Part shown: positions 48,559-58,101 of the stretch, piece by piece | Layout of the letters: each line of letters begins with the position of its first letter | Position numbering within the stretch: the stretch's first letter is position 1 | DNA from: Pseudomonas putida | Lineage (GTDB): Bacteria > Pseudomonadota > Gammaproteobacteria > Pseudomonadales > Pseudomonadaceae | NCBI RefSeq assembly: GCF_009883635.2 | Contig: NZ_CP026115.2 | Span: 1,922,001 to 1,986,000 of the forward strand | Direction: 5' to 3' | Length of the DNA: 64,000 bases | Position numbers and translations under genes: made by a program | The notes under the pieces: generated by a model | The model's database searches: none | What the model saw: only the letters and a program-made list of their open reading frames with translations | Told to the model about the DNA's origin: nothing

Positions 48559-49926
48559 ATGAGAGGAACACGCATCAACTTCTATAACCTGGCCTGGCGT
48601 TGGCACTTCTATGCGGGGCTGTTCGTGGCCCCGTTCATGATCCTGCTGGCGATCACCGGGATCATCTACCTGTTCAAGCCGCAGCTCGACCCGCTGCTGT
48701 ACCGTGATCTGATGGTGGTCGAAGCCGGCCATCATCGACAGGGCGCCGACACGCTGCTGGCCGAAGTGCGCCAGGCCTACCCGAAAGGCCATGTCGGCCA
48801 GTACCTGCCGCCGATCAATGCCGAGCGCAGCGCGCAGTTCGTGGTGCATGACGGTGGCCGCGAGCTGAACGTGTTCGTCGACCCGTACAGCGGCAAGATC
48901 CTTGGAGAGCAGGACGGCAAGCAGAACCTGCAGGCCATCGCCCGCGCCCTGCACGGCGAGCTGATGGTCGGTACGGTCGGTGACCGCCTGGTTGAGTTGG
49001 CCGCCGGCTGGGGCATCGTGCTGGTGGTGTCCGGGCTGTACCTCTGGTGGCCACGCGGGCGTAACGGTGCCGGCGTGCTGTGGCCACGGTTCGCGGCGAA
49101 AGGGCGGTTGTTCTGGCGCGACCTTCACGCGGTGACCGGGTTCTGGGGTTCCGCCCTGCTGTTGCTGATGCTGGTCAGCGGCATGACCTGGACCGGTATG
49201 TGGGGCAAGCAGTACGCCGATCTGTGGAACCGGTTCCCGGCGGCCATGTGGAATGACGTGCCCAAGTCGGACCAGGAAGCTCGCGAACTGAACAGCGCGC
49301 ACCGTCAGACCGTGCCGTGGGCGATGGAGAACACACCGATGCCGCAATCCGGCGCGCATGCCGAACATGCTGGGCATCACATGATGGACAGTGCACCGGC
49401 TGCGCCTCAGGTGAGCCTGCAGCAGGTTGAAGACATCGCCACGGCGCGCCAGGTCGAGCCGGGCTACAGCATCACCGCGCCGACCACTGCCGAAGGTGTT
49501 TACACCATCGCCGTGTTCGCCGACGACCCGCGCAACGACGCAACCCTGCATGTCGACCAGTACACCGGCAAGGTGCTGGCCGATGTGCGCTGGCAGGACT
49601 ACAGCCCGGTGGCCCGCGCTACCGAGCTGGGCGTGATGCTGCACGAGGGCAAGATGTTCGGACCGCTGAACCAGATCATCATCCTGCTGGTGTGCCTGAT
49701 GATCCTGCTGGGTTCGGTAAGCGGTCTGGTGATGTGGTGGAAGCGCCGGCCCGAGGGTGGCCTGGGCGTGCCGCCGCTGCGCCATGACCTGCCGCGCTGG
49801 AAGACGGCTGTGGGGGTGATGCTGGTGCTGGGCGTGATGTTCCCGCTGGTGGGAGTGTCGATGGTGGTGATGTGGGTGGTGGATAGCCTGGTGGTAAGAC
49901 GCCGCCGGGTGCTGGCCAACGCTTGA
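48559..49926 (+). CDS. PepSY-associated membrane protein
   Basis: This 455-residue protein has four membrane helices (about 20-40, 150-172, 195-215, 370-395 and a further C-terminal pair) and PepSY domains facing the periplasm. The family (PiuB/FsrB-like) is linked to metal-siderophore or metal reduction at the inner membrane. A periplasmic Met/His patch (MPQSGAHAEHAGHHMM) fits copper. CAGGAGG precedes the ATG at 48559. It closes the copper cluster, followed by a hairpin. Confidence 0.9.
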   Translation: MRGTRINFYNLAWRWHFYAGLFVAPFMILLAITGIIYLFKPQLDPLLYRDLMVVEAGHHRQGADTLLAEVRQAYPKGHVGQYLPPINAERSAQFVVHDGGRELNVFVDPYSGKILGEQDGKQNLQAIARALHGELMVGTVGDRLVELAAGWGIVLVVSGLYLWWPRGRNGAGVLWPRFAAKGRLFWRDLHAVTGFWGSALLLLMLVSGMTWTGMWGKQYADLWNRFPAAMWNDVPKSDQEARELNSAHRQTVPWAMENTPMPQSGAHAEHAGHHMMDSAPAAPQVSLQQVEDIATARQVEPGYSITAPTTAEGVYTIAVFADDPRNDATLHVDQYTGKVLADVRWQDYSPVARATELGVMLHEGKMFGPLNQIIILLVCLMILLGSVSGLVMWWKRRPEGGLGVPPLRHDLPRWKTAVGVMLVLGVMFPLVGVSMVVMWVVDSLVVRRRRVLANA

Positions 49927-49931
49927 GATCG

Positions 49932-49955
49932 CCGGGGGGCGCTTTGCGCCCCCGG
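49932..49955 (+). terminator. GC-rich terminator hairpin after the PepSY gene
   Basis: CCGGGGGGCGC pairs with GCGCCCCCGG around TTT. No clear U-tract. Confidence 0.65.
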
Positions 49956-50065
49956 CTGCTACCCAAAAGTCGAGTCGATCTGTCGCGCCCCGATCTGGCA
50001 CGAGCGTGTTAGCCTAACCGGCTACCTCCGACAAGAAGACCGACCTTCCAAGGGAATGCAGCTTG

Positions 50066-51472
50066 ATGACGCAAACTTCTCCCAACACGCCAGATGAACA
50101 ACATCTGCAGCGCAACCTGACCAACCGCCACATCCAGCTGATCGCCATCGGCGGGGCCATCGGCACCGGCCTGTTCATGGGCTCGGGCAAGACCATCAGC
50201 CTGGCGGGGCCGTCGATCATCTTCGTCTACATGATCATCGGCTTCATGCTGTTCTTCGTCATGCGCGCCATGGGCGAACTGCTGCTGTCGAACCTCAACT
50301 ACAAGTCCTTCATCGACTTCTCCGCCGACCTGCTCGGCCCCTGGGCCGGCTACTTCACCGGCTGGACCTATTGGTTCTGCTGGGTGGTCACCGGCATCGC
50401 CGACGTGGTCGCCATTGCTGCCTACACGCAGTTCTGGTTCCCCGACCTGCCGCAGTGGATACCAGCGCTGACCTGCGTGGCGGTGCTGCTGTCGCTGAAC
50501 CTGGTGACAGTGAAGATGTTCGGCGAGCTGGAGTTCTGGTTCGCCCTGATCAAGATCGTCGCCATTCTCGGCCTGGTCGCCACCGGCCTGTACATGGTCC
50601 TCACCGGCTTCACTTCGCCGAGCGGTCGCACCGCGCAACTGGCCAACCTGTGGAACGACGGCGGCATGTTCCCCAACGGCGTGATGGGCTTTTTCGCCGG
50701 TTTCCAGATCGCCGTGTTCGCGTTCGTCGGTATCGAGCTGGTGGGCACCACGGCGGCTGAAGCGAAGAACCCCGAGCGCACCCTGCCGCGGGCGATCAAC
50801 TCGATCCCGGTACGGATCATCGTATTCTACGTGCTGGCACTGATCGCGATCATGGCGGTGACCCCATGGCGCGACGTGATACCAGGCAAGAGCCCGTTCG
50901 TAGAACTGTTCGTGCTGGCCGGCCTGCCGGCGGCGGCGAGCATCATCAACTTCGTGGTGCTGACTTCGGCGGCCTCGTCGGCCAACAGCGGCGTGTTCTC
51001 CACCAGCCGCATGCTTTACGGCCTGTCCCAGGAAGGCGATGCACCGAAGGCGTTCGAGAAACTGTCGAGCCGCTCGGTGCCGGCCAACGGCCTGTTCTTC
51101 TCCTGCGCCTGCCTGCTGCTGGGTGCGGTGCTGATCTATCTGGTACCGAACGTGGTTGAGGCGTTCACCCTGGTGACCACGGTGTCGGCGGTGCTGTTCA
51201 TGTTCGTCTGGACGCTGATCCTGCTGTCGTACCTGAAGTACCGCAAGCACCGCGATGCGCTGCACCAGGCGTCGACCTACAAGATGCCTGGCGGGCGCTT
51301 CATGTGCTACGTGTGCCTGGCGTTCTTTGCCTTCATTCTGGTGCTGCTGAGCCTTGAGGCGGACACCCGCTCGGCGCTGGTAGTCACCCCGATCTGGTTC
51401 CTGCTGCTGGCGGTGACCTACCAGTTCGTGCGTAGCCGTCGTCATCCGCGCTCGGCTGTGCGTAACGGCTGA
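50066..51472 (+). CDS. cycA: D-serine/D-alanine/glycine transporter (CycA-like permease)
   Basis: This 468-residue APC-superfamily permease with twelve predicted helices imports small neutral amino acids with protons. It begins NLTNRHIQLIAIGGAIGTGLFMGSG, the amino-acid permease signature, and contains GIELVGTTAAEAKNPERTLP. It is closest in feel to CycA, but the exact substrate is inferred. The ATG at 50066 is ten bases after AGGGA; a TTG one codon earlier is unlikely. A hairpin follows at 51480-51498. Confidence 0.87.
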   Translation: MTQTSPNTPDEQHLQRNLTNRHIQLIAIGGAIGTGLFMGSGKTISLAGPSIIFVYMIIGFMLFFVMRAMGELLLSNLNYKSFIDFSADLLGPWAGYFTGWTYWFCWVVTGIADVVAIAAYTQFWFPDLPQWIPALTCVAVLLSLNLVTVKMFGELEFWFALIKIVAILGLVATGLYMVLTGFTSPSGRTAQLANLWNDGGMFPNGVMGFFAGFQIAVFAFVGIELVGTTAAEAKNPERTLPRAINSIPVRIIVFYVLALIAIMAVTPWRDVIPGKSPFVELFVLAGLPAAASIINFVVLTSAASSANSGVFSTSRMLYGLSQEGDAPKAFEKLSSRSVPANGLFFSCACLLLGAVLIYLVPNVVEAFTLVTTVSAVLFMFVWTLILLSYLKYRKHRDALHQASTYKMPGGRFMCYVCLAFFAFILVLLSLEADTRSALVVTPIWFLLLAVTYQFVRSRRHPRSAVRNG

Positions 51473-51479
51473 TTCTGCT

Positions 51480-51498
51480 GGGGCTGCTTTGCAGCCCC
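51480..51498 (+). terminator. terminator-like hairpin after the permease gene
   Basis: GGGGCTGC/GCAGCCCC around TTT, seven bases past the stop. Confidence 0.6.
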
Positions 51499-51592
51499 AA
51501 TCCTGTGCACACAAATCTCCCAGGCACCAACCTGGACCTGAGAAACGCCCTAATACCTCGCATAACCCCTCTACCCCGGTGCTTTCGCCACT

Positions 51593-51608
51593 AGGCACAC
51601 CCCTTGCA
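51593..51608 (+). promoter_or_regulatory. sigma-54 (-24/-12) promoter of urtA
   Basis: AGGCACACCCCTTGCA has GG at 51594-51595 and GC at 51606-51607, exactly ten bases apart. It is about 52 bp before the urtA start, as expected for an NtrC-controlled nitrogen-uptake operon. Confidence 0.82.
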
Positions 51609-51660
51609 ACGCTCCTCCCCGCTTGGCCAACACCATAAAAAATCTCAGCGGAGAGAGCAC

Positions 51661-52926
51661 ATGAAGCGTCGCAGTCTGATCAAGGCCTTTACCCTCAGTG
51701 CATCGCTTGCGGCGATGGGCCTGAGCTGGAGTATCCAGGCCGCCGAGACCATCAAGGTCGGCATCCTGCATTCGCTGTCCGGGACCATGGCGATTTCCGA
51801 GACCTCGCTCAAGGACATGGCGCTGATGACCATCGACGAGATCAACGCCAAGGGCGGTGTGAACGGCAAGCTGCTTGAACCGGTGGTGGTCGACCCAGCC
51901 TCCAACTGGCCGCTGTTTGCCGAGAAGAGCCGTCAGCTTCTGACCCAGGACAAGGTCGCGGTGGTGTTCGGCTGCTGGACCTCGGTATCACGCAAATCCG
52001 TGCTGCCGGTGTTCGAGGAACTCAACGGCCTGCTGTTCTACCCGGTGCAGTACGAAGGTGAAGAGATGTCGCCGAACGTGTTCTACACCGGTGCTGCGCC
52101 CAACCAGCAAGCCATCCCGGCCGTGGAATACCTGATGAGCGAAGATGGCGGCAGCGCCAAGCGCTTCTTCCTGCTGGGCACCGATTACGTCTACCCGCGC
52201 ACCACCAACAAGATCCTGCGCGCCTTCTTGCACAGCAAGGGCGTGGCCGACAAAGACATCGAAGAGGTGTACACCCCGTTCGGCCACGCCGATTACCAGA
52301 CCATCGTCGCCAACATCAAGAAGTTCTCCGCTGGCGGCAAGACCGCGGTCATCTCCACCGTCAACGGCGACTCCAATGTGCCGTTCTACAAGGAACTGGC
52401 CAACCAGGGCCTGAAGGCCACCGACGTACCGGTGGTGGCCTTCTCGGTGGGCGAAGAAGAGCTGCGCGGCATCGACACCAAGCCGCTGGTGGGCCACCTG
52501 GCGGCGTGGAATTACTTCGAGTCGGTGGATAACCCGGTCAACCAGAAGTTCGTCGCCGACTGGAAGGCCTATGCCAAGGCCAAGGGCCTGCCGGGGGCCG
52601 ACAAAGCGGTGACCAACGACCCGATGGAGGCCACCTACGTGGGCATCCACATGTGGGCCCAGGCCGCCGAGAAGGCCAAGTCCACCGACGTCGACAAGGT
52701 CCGTGAGGCGCTGGCCGGGCAGACCTTCAAGGCACCGTCGGGCTTCACCCTGACCATGGACAAGACCAACCACCACCTGCACAAGCCGGTGATGATCGGC
52801 GAGATTCAGGATGACGGGCAGTTCAGCGTGGTGTGGGAGACTGAGCAGCCATTGCGCGCGCAGCCTTGGAGCCCGTTCATTCCGGGTAACGACAAGCGCC
52901 CTGATTACGCGGTGAAAGGTAAATGA
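51661..52926 (+). CDS. urtA: urea ABC transporter substrate-binding protein
   Basis: UrtA captures urea in the periplasm for the UrtBCDE importer. The 421-residue protein has a signal peptide (MKRRSLIKAFTLSASLAAMG, cleavage near QAAE) and a type I periplasmic-binding fold starting IKVGILHSLSGTMAISE, with the family stretch VVFGCWTSVSRKSVLPVFEE. GGAGAG precedes the ATG at 51661. A hairpin and a REP pair follow before urtB, which may lift urtA mRNA above the permease message. Confidence 0.96.
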   Translation: MKRRSLIKAFTLSASLAAMGLSWSIQAAETIKVGILHSLSGTMAISETSLKDMALMTIDEINAKGGVNGKLLEPVVVDPASNWPLFAEKSRQLLTQDKVAVVFGCWTSVSRKSVLPVFEELNGLLFYPVQYEGEEMSPNVFYTGAAPNQQAIPAVEYLMSEDGGSAKRFFLLGTDYVYPRTTNKILRAFLHSKGVADKDIEEVYTPFGHADYQTIVANIKKFSAGGKTAVISTVNGDSNVPFYKELANQGLKATDVPVVAFSVGEEELRGIDTKPLVGHLAAWNYFESVDNPVNQKFVADWKAYAKAKGLPGADKAVTNDPMEATYVGIHMWAQAAEKAKSTDVDKVREALAGQTFKAPSGFTLTMDKTNHHLHKPVMIGEIQDDGQFSVVWETEQPLRAQPWSPFIPGNDKRPDYAVKGK

Positions 52927-52933
52927 GTGCATT

Positions 52934-52951
52934 GGGGCTGCTTTGCAGCCC
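52934..52951 (+). terminator. attenuator-like hairpin between urtA and urtB
   Basis: GGGGCTGCTTTGCAGCCC, the same core as three other unit-end hairpins, seven bases past the urtA stop. Confidence 0.55.
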
Positions 52952-52952
52952 T

Positions 52953-53016
52953 ATCGCGGATAAATCCGCTCCTACAGGTTCTGCGCCGACCTTGTAGGAG
53001 CGGATTTATCCGCGAT
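52953..53016. repeat. inverted REP pair between urtA and urtB
   Basis: Exact 24-bp arms (52953-52976 and 52993-53016) with core GCGGATAAATCCGCTCCTAC surround a 16-bp spacer, inside an operon. Confidence 0.9.
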
Positions 53017-53047
53017 GAATCCACCGCCGATTTCCAGGATTGCCCGC

Positions 53048-54535
53048 ATGCTCAGATTCCTGCTCACACTGCTCCTGCTAATCCCTCTGGCAACCCAAGC
53101 CAGCGAGGGCGAATTCTTCCTCACCGCCAAGCCCGCCGAGCAGGCCCGACTGCTCGAAAGCTGGGCGGCACAACCCGATGCCGCGCGCGTGCCGCTGCTG
53201 GACAACCTGCGCCAGGGCCGCATCGCCGCCGATGACACGCGCAAGGTACGCCTGAACAACCGCCTGCGCGGCCTGATCGACAACGCGCTGGCCAGCCACC
53301 AGCTGCTCAGCGACGACAACGCCACCCGCCTGGCCGCCGCCCAACAACTGCAAAAGAGCGCGCAGCCGGCACAGATGGCCTTCCTCGACCGGCGCTTCGC
53401 CAGCGAGCCAGATGCCGCCGTGCACGCCGCCCTCGGCCTGGCCCTGGCCAACCTGCAACTGGGCGCCAGCGAGCCGGCCGTGCGCCTGGCTGCGGTACGC
53501 CTGCTCGGCGAAACCGGCGACCCGCTGGCTCGCACCCGCCTCGAAGCGCTGCTGCAACCTGGCGCGGAAAGCGACCCAGGCGTGCGCACCGCCGCCGAAA
53601 CCAGCCTGGCCCAGGTCAAGCGCAAGCTACTGGTCGGCGAACTGCTTGGCCAGGCCTTCAGCGGCCTGTCACTGGGCTCGATCCTGCTGCTGGCCGCGCT
53701 GGGCCTGGCGATCACCTTCGGCCTGCTCGGGGTGATCAACATGGCCCATGGCGAGATGCTCATGCTCGGCGCCTACAGCACCTACATGGTCCAGGTGCTG
53801 CTGCAACGCTACGCCCCCGGTGCCATCGAGTTCTACCCGCTGATCGCCCTGCCGGTGGCGTTCGCGGTCAGTGCCGGGGTCGGCATGGCCCTGGAACGCA
53901 CGGTGATCCGCCACCTCTACGGGCGCCCGCTGGAAACCCTGCTGGCCACCTGGGGCATCAGCCTGATCCTGATCCAGGCCATCCGCCTGCTGTTCGGCGC
54001 GCAGAACGTCGAAGTCAGCAACCCGGCCTGGCTTTCTGGCGGCATCCAGCTGCTGCCCAACCTGGTGCTGCCGTACAACCGCCTGGTGATCATCGGCTTC
54101 GCGCTCGCCGTGGTCCTGCTCACCTGGCTGCTGCTCAACCGCACACGCCTGGGCCTGAACGTGCGCGCTGTCACCCAGAACCGCAACATGGCGGCCTGCT
54201 GCGGCGTCTCCACCGGGCGCGTCGACATGCTCGCCTTCGGCCTCGGCTCCGGCATCGCCGGCCTGGGCGGCGTGGCCCTGAGCCAGGTCGGCAACGTCGG
54301 CCCGGACCTGGGCCAGAGCTACATCATCGACTCGTTCCTGGTGGTGGTGCTCGGCGGCGTCGGGCAACTGGCCGGCAGCCTGTGGGCAGCGTTCGGCCTT
54401 GGTATCGCCAACAAGCTGCTGGAGCCGCAGATCGGTGCGGTGCTCGGCAAAATCCTCATCCTTGCGTTGATCATTCTGTTCATCCAGAAGCGCCCGCAAG
54501 GCCTGTTCGCCCTCAAGGGACGGGTAATCGACTGA
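53048..54535 (+). CDS. urtB: urea ABC transporter permease UrtB with long N-terminal domain
   Basis: UrtB is one of two membrane subunits of the urea importer. The 495-residue protein has a signal-like N-terminus (MLRFLLTLLLLIPLATQASE), about 180 residues of helical, charged sequence probably in the periplasm, and then a LivH-type permease domain (about 200-495) starting GQAFSGLSLGSILLLAALGL. Ordinary LivH permeases are about 300 residues; the extension is usual in proteobacterial UrtB. The stop overlaps the urtC start (TGATG). Confidence 0.94.
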   Translation: MLRFLLTLLLLIPLATQASEGEFFLTAKPAEQARLLESWAAQPDAARVPLLDNLRQGRIAADDTRKVRLNNRLRGLIDNALASHQLLSDDNATRLAAAQQLQKSAQPAQMAFLDRRFASEPDAAVHAALGLALANLQLGASEPAVRLAAVRLLGETGDPLARTRLEALLQPGAESDPGVRTAAETSLAQVKRKLLVGELLGQAFSGLSLGSILLLAALGLAITFGLLGVINMAHGEMLMLGAYSTYMVQVLLQRYAPGAIEFYPLIALPVAFAVSAGVGMALERTVIRHLYGRPLETLLATWGISLILIQAIRLLFGAQNVEVSNPAWLSGGIQLLPNLVLPYNRLVIIGFALAVVLLTWLLLNRTRLGLNVRAVTQNRNMAACCGVSTGRVDMLAFGLGSGIAGLGGVALSQVGNVGPDLGQSYIIDSFLVVVLGGVGQLAGSLWAAFGLGIANKLLEPQIGAVLGKILILALIILFIQKRPQGLFALKGRVID

Positions 54536-55610
54536 TGAACCAGCCACTGCTTGTCACCGCTACGCAAAAGGCCGGGCCACGGCTGTCGCTGGCCATCGGC
54601 GCGGTCGTCGTCCTGCTGCTGGTGGCCCTGCCGCTGCTGTCGCTGCTACCGGCGGATCACGCCCTGCAGGTCTCGGCCTACACCCTCACCCTGGTCGGCA
54701 AGATCCTCTGCTACGCCATCGTCGCCCTGGCCCTGGACCTGGTCTGGGGCTATGCCGGGTTGCTGTCGCTGGGTCACGGCCTGTTCTTCGCCCTCGGCGG
54801 CTACGCCATGGGCATGTACCTGATGCGCCAGGCGGCCGGCGACGGCCTGCCCGGGTTCATGACTTTCCTGTCGTGGAGCGAACTGCCGTGGTACTGGGCC
54901 GGCACCCAGCACTTCGCCTGGGCCCTGTGCCTGGTGGTGCTGGCGCCCGGGCTGCTGGCGCTGGTGTTCGGCTGGTTCGCCTTCCGCTCGCGGATCAAGG
55001 GCGTGTACTTCTCGATCATGACCCAGGCGCTGACCTTCGCCGGCATGTTGCTGTTCTTCCGTAACGAAACGGGCTTCGGCGGCAACAACGGCTTCACCAG
55101 CTTCCGCACCATCCTCGGCTTCGACATCGCCGCGCAGGGCACCCGCGCGGTGCTGTTCCTGCTGACTGTCGGCCTGCTGCTGGCCAGCCTGTACCTGTGC
55201 TGGCGCCTGACCCAGAGCAAGTTCGGCCGCCTGCTCACCGCCGTGCGCGACGCCGAGAACCGCCTGATGTTCTGCGGCTACGACCCACGCGGCTTCAAGC
55301 TGCTGGTATGGGTGCTCAGCGCCGTGCTGTGCGGCCTGGCCGGTGCGCTGTACGTGCCGCAGGTGGGCATCATCAACCCCAGCGAAATGTCGCCGACCAA
55401 CTCCATCGAAGCCGCCGTGTGGGTGGCCCTCGGCGGGCGTGGCACGCTGATCGGCCCGCTGCTCGGTGCCGGCCTGGTCAATGGCATGAAGAGCTGGTTC
55501 ACCGTGGCCTTCCCGGAGTTCTGGCTGTTCTTCCTCGGTGCGCTGTTCATCCTCGTGACCCTGTACCTGCCCAAGGGCGTGGTCGGCCTGTTGAAAAAAA
55601 GGAGCCAGCC

Positions 55611-55614
<4 letters not shown>
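54535..55614 (+). CDS. urtC: urea ABC transporter permease UrtC
   Basis: This second membrane subunit (LivM type) has 359 residues and about nine helices. It carries the family segment LDLVWGYAGLLSLGHGLFFALGG and the cytoplasmic loop AVRDAENRLMFCGYDPRGFK that contacts the ATPases. It overlaps urtB by one base and urtD by four, indicating translational coupling. Confidence 0.96.
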
Positions 55615-56468
<854 letters not shown>

Positions 56469-56487
56469 TCAATACCAAGGACAACAC

Positions 56488-57186
56488 ATGCTGAAAATCG
56501 ACACCCTGCACCAGTACTACGGCGGCAGCCACATCCTCCGGGGCCTGTCCTTCGAAGCCAAGGTCGGCGAAGTCACCTGCCTGTTGGGCCGCAACGGGGT
56601 GGGCAAGACCACCCTGCTGCGCTGCCTGATGGGCCTGGTGCCTGCCCGCGAGGGCAATATCGAGTGGGAAGGCAAACCGATCACCACACTCAAGCCCCAG
56701 CAGCGGGTCCACGCCGGGATCGCCTACGTGCCCCAGGGCCGTGAAATCTTCCCGCGCCTGACTGTCGAGGAAAACCTGCTGATGGGCCTGTCGCGCTTCC
56801 CTGCCCGCGAGGCACGTGAAGTGCCCGCGTTCATCTACGAACTGTTCCCGGTGCTGGAACAGATGAAACAACGCCGTGGCGGCGACCTGTCCGGCGGCCA
56901 GCAGCAACAGCTGGCCATCGGCCGCGCCTTGGCCAGCCGCCCGCGCTTGCTGATCCTCGACGAGCCGACCGAAGGCATCCAGCCCTCGGTGATCAAGGAG
57001 ATCGGTACGGTGATCCGGCGCCTGGCCGAGCGTGGCGACATGGCGATCCTGTTGGTGGAACAGTTCTACGACTTCGCCGAGGCGTTGGCCGACCACTATC
57101 TGGTCATGGCCCGTGGCGAGATCATCCAGCGTGGCCGCGGTGCAAACATGCAAGCCGAAGGTGTGCGCGGGCTGGTAACCATTTAA
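56488..57186 (+). CDS. urtE: urea ABC transporter ATP-binding protein UrtE
   Basis: This LivF-type ATPase has 232 residues, standard for the family. Walker A is GRNGVGKTTL, the signature LSGGQQQQLAIGRAL, and Walker B LLILDEPTEGI. CAAGGA precedes the ATG at 56488, which is 19 bp after urtD. It completes the urea importer. Confidence 0.96.
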   Translation: MLKIDTLHQYYGGSHILRGLSFEAKVGEVTCLLGRNGVGKTTLLRCLMGLVPAREGNIEWEGKPITTLKPQQRVHAGIAYVPQGREIFPRLTVEENLLMGLSRFPAREAREVPAFIYELFPVLEQMKQRRGGDLSGGQQQQLAIGRALASRPRLLILDEPTEGIQPSVIKEIGTVIRRLAERGDMAILLVEQFYDFAEALADHYLVMARGEIIQRGRGANMQAEGVRGLVTI

Positions 57187-57217
57187 TCTGCCATCAACGA
57201 CCCTGCGAGACGCTGTC

Positions 57218-57733
57218 ATGAGTTACGAAATCCGCGACGCCCTGCCCACCGATGTGCCGGGCATCCTCGACATCTACAACGACGCCGTGCGCAATACCAC
57301 CGCGATCTGGAACGAAACCCCGGTGGAGCTGGCCAACCGCCAGGCCTGGTTCGAAGCACGGGCGCAGCAGGGCTATCCGATCCTGGTGGCTGTGGATGAG
57401 ACCGGTGTGCTGGGTTATGCATCGTTTGGCGACTGGCGGCCGTTCGAAGGTTTTCGCCTGACCGTGGAACACTCGGTGTATGTGCGTGGCGACCAGCGTG
57501 GCAAGGGCCTGGGGCCAGTGCTGATGGCAGCGCTGATCGAGCGGGCGCGGGGGTGCGGCAAGCATGTGATGGTCGCGGCCATCGAGAGCGGCAATGCTGC
57601 ATCGGTGCGCCTGCATGAGCGGCTGGGCTTCGTGGTAACCGGGCAGATGCCGCAGGTGGGGGTGAAGTTTGGCCGCTGGCTGGATTTGACCTTCATGCAG
57701 CTTGTGCTGAACCCGGGTGCTGAACCAACCTGA
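57218..57733 (+). CDS. GNAT acetyltransferase (phosphinothricin/methionine sulfoximine type)
   Basis: This 171-residue GNAT enzyme resembles Pat/PitA proteins that acetylate phosphinothricin or methionine sulfoximine. The acetyl-CoA loop VRGDQRGKGLGPVLM (about 88-102) and the C-terminal NAASVRLHERLGF are clear. Related genes lie inside urease clusters in P. aeruginosa. It starts 31 bp after urtE, so it is probably in the same operon. The native substrate is uncertain. Confidence 0.9.
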   Translation: MSYEIRDALPTDVPGILDIYNDAVRNTTAIWNETPVELANRQAWFEARAQQGYPILVAVDETGVLGYASFGDWRPFEGFRLTVEHSVYVRGDQRGKGLGPVLMAALIERARGCGKHVMVAAIESGNAASVRLHERLGFVVTGQMPQVGVKFGRWLDLTFMQLVLNPGAEPT

Positions 57734-57745
57734 AATGCGATCTCT

Positions 57746-57774
57746 TGTGGGAGCGGCCTTGTGTCGCTCCCACA
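57746..57774. terminator. REP-derived hairpin between the GNAT gene and cbpM
   Basis: Exact 10-bp arms TGTGGGAGCG/CGCTCCCACA around a 9-base loop, between convergent genes. Confidence 0.7.
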
Positions 57775-57793
57775 TCGGGCCAATCAGGGCGGC

Positions 57794-58099
57794 TTACATC
57801 TGGGTAAACCTGCCCAACCGCTGGCGCAACATGCTGTTCTCGCTGCGCAACTGCTGCACTTCCTGCAGCAGCTCCAGCGCCAACGCTACCCCTTCCCACT
57901 CCAGTTCCAGCTCTTGATGCAGTTTCGCCGCGCGCTTGGCCAAAAGCGGCGCCTGATCGTCGAACAACCAGTCCTCCGGCGTTCGCCCCGAAGGTTCGAC
58001 AATGCCGTGCTCGACGATTTCGATCACGTAGTCAGCCGTGATATCGGCTTCCTGACACAGGGTACGCATGTCCAGTTGAACGATCAGGGTGCTGCTCAT
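57794..58099 (-). CDS. cbpM: chaperone modulator CbpM
   Basis: CbpM binds the J domain of CbpA and inhibits its co-chaperone and DNA-binding activity. The 101-residue protein has a MerR-like N-terminal fold (LCQEADITADYVIEIVEHGI) and a C-terminal coiled coil (LLQEVQQLRSENSMLRQRL). The ATG at 58099 is preferred over a GTG two codons earlier because GGAG is then well spaced. It lies two bases after the cbpA stop. Confidence 0.94.
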   Translation of the reverse strand: MSSTLIVQLDMRTLCQEADITADYVIEIVEHGIVEPSGRTPEDWLFDDQAPLLAKRAAKLHQELELEWEGVALALELLQEVQQLRSENSMLRQRLGRFTQM

Positions 58100-58101
58100 G
58101 A

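Noticed and set aside
51499..51592. NtrC binding sites upstream of urtA
   Set aside because: A TGTGCACA half-site is present, but no full inverted TGCAC/GTGCA pair could be made out.
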